Positions 5,117 to 5,220 of a stretch of 5,220 nt of DNA are shown here, one piece after another (within the stretch, counting starts at the first letter, position 1; each line of letters starts with the position of its first letter). This DNA comes from Olsenella uli. GTDB taxonomy: Bacteria; Actinomycetota; Coriobacteriia; Coriobacteriales; Atopobiaceae. The stretch spans positions 1 through 5,220 of the forward strand of contig NZ_CAAKON010000027.1 in NCBI RefSeq assembly GCF_901212655.1, written 5' to 3'. A program made the position numbers and the translations under genes. The notes below the pieces were generated by a model. It ran no database searches. It was not told the DNA's origin and was given only the letters and a program-made list of their open reading frames with translations.

Positions 5117-5150
5117 TCACGCTCGCGCAGGGCCTGGACATCGGCCGCTC
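5107..5150. repeat. 12-bp direct repeat, 32-bp period
   Basis: CATCGGCCGCTC occurs at 5107-5118 and 5139-5150. A second pair, GTACCGCC at 5162-5169 and 5172-5179, lies between it and a plus-strand TATAAT. These may be binding sites or chance GC-rich repeats. Confidence 0.5.
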
Positions 5151-5183
5151 CCCTATTCCCAGTACCGCCCCGTACCGCCGCGT

Positions 5184-5189
5184 TATAAT
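5184..5189 (+). promoter_or_regulatory. Possible -10 box reading out of the window
   Basis: A perfect TATAAT in otherwise GC-rich DNA, facing right. The expected -35 position has no good match. It is followed by two GCATTT copies 11 bp apart (5199-5204 and 5210-5215), about one helical turn, as in a repressor operator. The gene it would serve is beyond the edge. Confidence 0.35.
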
Positions 5190-5220
5190 GCTGCAAACGC
5201 ATTTGTATTGCATTTCGAGC

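Overview
The window suggests a high-GC, Gram-positive-like accessory region. Strong AGGAGG-type ribosome sites, GC-rich third codon positions on the right side, and the style of the small phage lysis proteins are compatible with a gut Coriobacteriia (Eggerthella-like) host. That assignment is an impression; there is no rRNA or housekeeping gene to anchor it. The left third has visibly lower GC than the right, so the segments probably have different origins.

Left module, 34-2990, minus strand, apparently one transcription unit read right to left. A perfect TATAAT (2985-2990) precedes a 102-aa single-membrane-segment plus coiled-coil protein (2634-2942). Its stop overlaps by 4 bp the start of a 451-aa protein of unknown function with several hydrophobic stretches and His/Asp-rich motifs (1282-2637). 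A 157-aa CxxC protein (787-1260) follows after 21 bp. The last member is a broken gene (about 34-697) whose HEPN-like or DUF5677-like product is restored by adding one base at each of two homopolymers. No gene here has a function I can name. This module is the best candidate for an undescribed system, possibly defence.

Middle module, 3134-3727, plus strand: a two-gene phage lysis cassette. It comprises a 70-aa XhlA/holin-like membrane and coiled-coil protein and a two-segment holin-like protein. No endolysin follows within the window. A perfect 16-bp hairpin sits immediately upstream and buries the first gene's ribosome binding site.

Right module, 3900-4800, minus strand: a type IV toxin-antitoxin locus of the AbiE class. 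The AbiEi-like antitoxin is intact and has a clear palindromic operator/promoter with a (TA)n core. The AbiEii toxin has lost most of its length: an N-terminal stub is fused out of frame to a recognisable C-terminal end. The locus is an antitoxin without a working toxin.

Far right, 4801-5220: GC-rich, mostly non-coding sequence with an alternating purine-pyrimidine tract, a possible C-terminal gene fragment on the minus strand, short direct repeats, and a TATAAT box pointing out of the window. Overall this looks like a defence/prophage-remnant island with several partly decayed modules.
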